Assembly (NCBI RefSeq): GCF_002023715.1
Contig: NZ_MAHX01000015.1
Span: forward strand, 185,799 to 249,798
Reading direction: 5' to 3'
DNA length: 64,000 bases
Source of the DNA: Elizabethkingia occulta
Lineage (GTDB): Bacteria > Bacteroidota > Bacteroidia > Flavobacteriales > Weeksellaceae
Shown piece after piece: positions 61,606 through 64,000 of this stretch (position 1 is its first letter; each line of letters begins with the position of its first letter). A program made the position numbers and the translations under genes. The notes below the pieces were generated by a model. The model worked only from the letters and a program-made list of their open reading frames with translations, had not been told where the DNA came from and searched no databases.

Positions 61606-61848
61606 ATGGAACAGCAATCTAAAGATCCTTTACACGGAAAGAAACTAGTCGATATTCTGGAAGAATTGGTAGACTATTATAAGGGTTTTGAAGAGCTGGG
61701 AAATCAAATTAATATCCGCTGTTTTACTCATGATCCGAGTATTGCCTCTTCTTTAAAATTTCTCCGCAGAACTCCATGGGCCAGAACCAAAGTGGAAAGC
61801 CTTTATCTATATGTCTTAAGGCAAAAAAAGAAAAAGGGGTTATTATAA
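61606..61848 (+). CDS. VF530 family (DUF2132) DNA-binding protein
   Basis: An 80-residue protein: DPLHGKKLVDILEELVDYYK, then FTHDPSIASSLKFLRRTPWA and RTKVESLYL, the VF530 core. The C terminus is lysine-rich (RQKKKKGLL). Members are small proteins proposed to bind DNA; the role is not established. ATG 61606 is chosen because the frame upstream to 61516 contains the promoter and the preceding terminator's edge. Confidence 0.92.
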   Translation: MEQQSKDPLHGKKLVDILEELVDYYKGFEELGNQINIRCFTHDPSIASSLKFLRRTPWARTKVESLYLYVLRQKKKKGLL

Positions 61849-61854
61849 GAATTT

Positions 61855-62679
61855 CTAATTATCATAAGCTTGTAATATACTGAAGCTTATAGCTATTGGG
61901 TCTGAGGATGAATAGATGTGTTTACTCCATATTTCTTCATTAGGACCGTAGCTACCAGTATAGATGTCTTCTTTAGTTTTTGAAGTGTATAAAGACATTA
62001 TTATATCATTTATTTTTTCGACTTGATAGGTTCCGATATCAGCAATTATCCGAATACTGATAAAAAAAGCATTGTTTTTTAACCTTATATTGAATCTTCT
62101 TAAATCAATATAAAGTTTTCCTTTTTGAACTGACAAATCTGAAAGAGGAATAATAAAGTTTTCCTTGTTTAATTTTTCCTTTAGGGTTAATTTGGAACTA
62201 TTACTAAAATCATAAAAATCCAGCTTTATAAAATATAGATTTGTTATTTTTCTTTTAGGATATAGGGTGATAGATTTTAACTGTGCATTATCCTTAAAGC
62301 TCCCCTTTAATATTTTTCCATAGTGATAACCTGTAGAAACATTGTAAATAGAATTTCTTTTAATCCTATCTTCAAAGTTTAAAGTTTTTAATGAAGAAAT
62401 TACAACTTCCGGAATGATATACTCTTTGGTTTGTAATAGAATAACGGAATCTTTTGAAGCTGCCCGGACGGATATATTCTGGTATCTGTTGTCAACAACC
62501 TCAAAAGCTTTTGAAGTTTTCATTTTGAGTTTACCTAAAGAATCTGAAAAAAAGACACGATTATTAATCTTTATTTCACAGTATTTTACTGGCAGATTAG
62601 AATCTAATTCCCTAAAATAAATGGTGTGTTGACTAAATAATTGTATAAAGGGAAATAAGAGTGCTAGTTTTTTATACAT
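61855..62679 (-). CDS. Hypothetical exported protein with CarboxypepD_reg-like start
   Basis: A 274-residue protein with a signal peptide (YKKLALLFPFIQLFSQ). The next ~70 residues (IYFRELDSNLPVKYCEIKIN, DSLGKLKMKT, VILLQTKEYIIPEVVIS) look like a carboxypeptidase-regulatory-like beta-sandwich, as seen ahead of outer-membrane receptors. The rest is unrecognised. It overlaps the upstream gene by 16 bp, so they are co-transcribed. The DNA looks AT-rich compared with the housekeeping genes. Confidence 0.75.
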   Translation of the reverse strand: MYKKLALLFPFIQLFSQHTIYFRELDSNLPVKYCEIKINNRVFFSDSLGKLKMKTSKAFEVVDNRYQNISVRAASKDSVILLQTKEYIIPEVVISSLKTLNFEDRIKRNSIYNVSTGYHYGKILKGSFKDNAQLKSITLYPKRKITNLYFIKLDFYDFSNSSKLTLKEKLNKENFIIPLSDLSVQKGKLYIDLRRFNIRLKNNAFFISIRIIADIGTYQVEKINDIIMSLYTSKTKEDIYTGSYGPNEEIWSKHIYSSSDPIAISFSILQAYDN

Positions 62680-63281
62680 TTTGAATCAACGTTTATTGAT
62701 GGAAATAATACCTTATTCGATTTGTCAAATTTCAATGAGCTGTCTTCTATCCAAAAATTAATATCGTTTCCTCTTATATACATTTTAGTATGTTTACTTT
62801 TGGTAGAATAAACAGATAATCTGGTTTTTCTATTATTCACTTTATCAGCTTTGTTTTTTAGAAGAGTAATTCCAATAAAGAAAGGCTTATCAGTAGAAAG
62901 GTTAATTGTTGGATGTATTTTAAAAATAATTTGAAAATCACTTTTAATACCTGACAAATGTTTAGAAAAAGAAGCTGTATTTTTAATTTCTTCACCAATT
63001 ATTCCGTCATTATCAGCGTAGAACTTTAATTGGAATATAGACGGACTATCAGAAAAAGGCTCATAATTCTTAACATTAATTGTTAATTTATCAACGAAAC
63101 AGTTCTCTTTAATCTTTGTGTACTCTATTGCAAACTCTTTATCATCTTCAATGTTGACAGAACTGGATGACTTATCTACTGTAAGTTTTATTTTATTTGT
63201 GATGTAAATAGTGTCAATAATTTTTTCCTGAGAGAATAAAAATGATGAAGGAATAATCGTAAATAAAAGTAAATATTTCAT
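62664..63281 (-). CDS. Hypothetical exported protein
   Basis: A 205-residue protein with a signal peptide (YLLLFTIIPSSFLFSQ). The mature part is polar and beta-rich (KLTVDKSSSSVNIEDDKEF, LSGIKSDFQIIFKIHPTINL). No family recognised. Overlaps the downstream exported-protein gene by 16 bp; together they form a two-gene unit downstream of a small peptide gene and its terminator. Confidence 0.7.
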   Translation of the reverse strand: MKYLLLFTIIPSSFLFSQEKIIDTIYITNKIKLTVDKSSSSVNIEDDKEFAIEYTKIKENCFVDKLTINVKNYEPFSDSPSIFQLKFYADNDGIIGEEIKNTASFSKHLSGIKSDFQIIFKIHPTINLSTDKPFFIGITLLKNKADKVNNRKTRLSVYSTKSKHTKMYIRGNDINFWIEDSSLKFDKSNKVLFPSINVDSKCIKN

Positions 63282-63296
63282 AATTGGATTAAAATA

Positions 63297-63318
63297 AAAA
63301 GAGGATTTCTCCTCTTTT
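63297..63318 (-). terminator. Terminator after the 74-aa exported peptide gene
   Basis: Minus-strand stem AAAAGAGGA / TCCTCTTTT with a 4-nt loop, followed on the minus strand by TTATTTTAAT. It separates the small peptide gene from the two larger exported-protein genes, so read-through may set their level. Confidence 0.75.
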
Positions 63319-63324
63319 AAATTA

Positions 63325-63549
63325 CTATTCAGGTATGCATGAAGCCCAATCTCCGGTAGCCTTTACTCCAGTGGGAATCCAGAAAACATAACTTTTTTTC
63401 AATACAGGAGCTTCATATCTATCTCCTCCCATCCACATACGTTTTCCTAAAACAGTTTCTGAACCAAAAAATTTGGCCTCTAACAGAGCTATCCCTACAG
63501 TAAATGTTAAGAAAACTGCGGTGCTTAAAATAATTGTTTTCTTTTTCAT
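63325..63549 (-). CDS. Small exported protein (74 aa)
   Basis: A 74-residue protein with a strong N-terminal signal or anchor (KTIILSTAVFLTFTVGIALL) followed by a 45-residue mature part with several Trp, Tyr and Gly residues (MWMGGDRYEAPVLKKSYVFW) and one cysteine near the end (DWASCIPE). The family is not recognised. Small size, export and a terminator hairpin directly after suggest high expression of a secreted or membrane peptide. It is divergent from the XRE regulator start at 63762. Confidence 0.65.
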   Translation of the reverse strand: MKKKTIILSTAVFLTFTVGIALLEAKFFGSETVLGKRMWMGGDRYEAPVLKKSYVFWIPTGVKATGDWASCIPE

Positions 63550-63734
63550 ATTAACAAGTATTTAATGATTTTAGTAAGCCTACTTTCTTTTTTAAGGTCA
63601 TTTTTCAGCATCTTCTGACCATAAGTTTTCGCGATAACTTTTCTCAAATGTGACTAATTATTTATTTAAGTATGATATACTTTGGTTGTTTTTTTAATAA
63701 CTAAAATATTATGTTTTTGTTTAAATATTTAGTA

Positions 63735-63742
63735 TATTTTTG
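63735..63742 (+). promoter_or_regulatory. -7 promoter box of the XRE regulator
   Basis: TATTTTTG, 19 nt before ATG 63762. A TTTG at 63716-63719 lies 15 bp upstream, a little close. Confidence 0.45.
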
Positions 63743-63761
63743 ACTTAAAAACACATTTGTT

Positions 63762-64000
63762 ATGAAAATTTCAATTAAACTTAGAAAGTTAAGAGAACAG
63801 GAAAAGTCTAGTCAGGCAGAAGTAGCTGATGAGTTACAAGTCTCTCAGACAGCTTATAATAAATGGGAAACAGGATCTGCTAAGCCTTCTTTAGAAAATA
63901 TAATAAAGTTGTGCAATTACTACAATATTGGTATTGCAGATTTATTAGATGATAATCTGAAAATTTTGTCGGATGATATTGTAAGTACCCCATATTTCAG
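63762..64000 (+). CDS. XRE-family helix-turn-helix regulator (partial, cut by the window end)
   Basis: 79 codons are visible before the window ends and the frame is still open. The first ~65 residues are a Cro/CI-type helix-turn-helix: ISIKLRKLREQEKSSQAEVA, then LQVSQTAYNKWETGSAKPSL and KLCNYYNIGIADLLDDN. Length and C-terminal domain are unknown. It is divergent from the small exported-protein gene and may control that cluster. Confidence 0.85.
   Translation, partial: MKISIKLRKLREQEKSSQAEVADELQVSQTAYNKWETGSAKPSLENIIKLCNYYNIGIADLLDDNLKILSDDIVSTPYF

Noticed and set aside
1..64000. tRNA, rRNA, CRISPR arrays, insertion sequences, prophage genes
   Set aside because: No cloverleaf-like clusters, regularly spaced repeats, transposase motifs or phage structural genes were seen on reading both strands; only a dedicated search could exclude small remnants.

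Overview
The window looks like chromosomal DNA from an AT-rich Bacteroidota of the class Flavobacteriia, most like Elizabethkingia or a close Weeksellaceae relative. The evidence is GLPGLI-family proteins, DUF4295 next to L28/L33, OstA-like, DUF6427/DUF6341 and FecI/FecR/TonB-receptor genes, an almost complete lack of Shine-Dalgarno sites, and many promoters with the Bacteroidota -7 box TAnnTTTG, sometimes with a -33 TTTG. The genus is inferred from protein style, not from a search. I saw no tRNA, rRNA, CRISPR array, insertion sequence or prophage.

Layout. 1-7.2 kb: DinB-like and MBL-fold hydrolases, a tandem GLPGLI pair, an AraC regulator divergent from an M24-fold protein, and an nfu-hemH operon. 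7.3-11.2 kb: gamma carbonic anhydrase, a PIF1-like helicase and a luciferase-like oxidoreductase, then a 570-bp non-coding stretch with a repeated hairpin element. 11.7-17.1 kb: lnt, then a ROK kinase, a GH92 alpha-mannosidase and a phosphomannose-isomerase-like cupin, together a plausible mannose-release and entry module. 17.2-19.7 kb: rpmB-rpmG-DUF4295, an exported RidA-like protein, ftsY and a small membrane protein. 19.7-25.5 kb: sppA divergent from folK, and two near-identical OmpA-family genes separated by a decayed partial folK copy that records the duplication. 25.6-35.2 kb: recQ, fmt, ribB with a degenerate GTP cyclohydrolase II half, tig, an HxlR regulator divergent from an MDR oxidoreductase, and conserved DUF genes.

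35.2-44.6 kb is the most accessory-looking block. An ECF sigma factor (minus strand) faces a FecR anti-sigma, a TonB receptor with an STN signalling domain, a beta-helix lipoprotein, a second lipoprotein with an acidic post-cysteine motif, an S41 protease lipoprotein and two small charged proteins. It reads as a trans-envelope signalling and uptake locus of unknown ligand.

44.6-61.8 kb is mostly housekeeping: universal stress protein, FAH-family hydrolase, DEDDh exonuclease with pssA, DUF2147, a sigma factor coupled to a membrane protein, pdhB, kup, a Fur-like regulator, OstA-like, two PLP-fold aminotransferase genes, yqgE/pdxH, HU, panD with a flippase-like protein, an FKBP isomerase and VF530. 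61.8-64 kb holds three small exported proteins of unknown function and the start of an XRE regulator cut by the window edge.

The most interesting points are the folK relic between the ompA copies, the sigma/anti-sigma/receptor locus, several enzyme folds that have lost catalytic residues (M24, RidA, class IV aminotransferase, RibA half), and a set of promoters whose -7 box ends only 3-4 nt before the ATG, predicting leaderless mRNAs.
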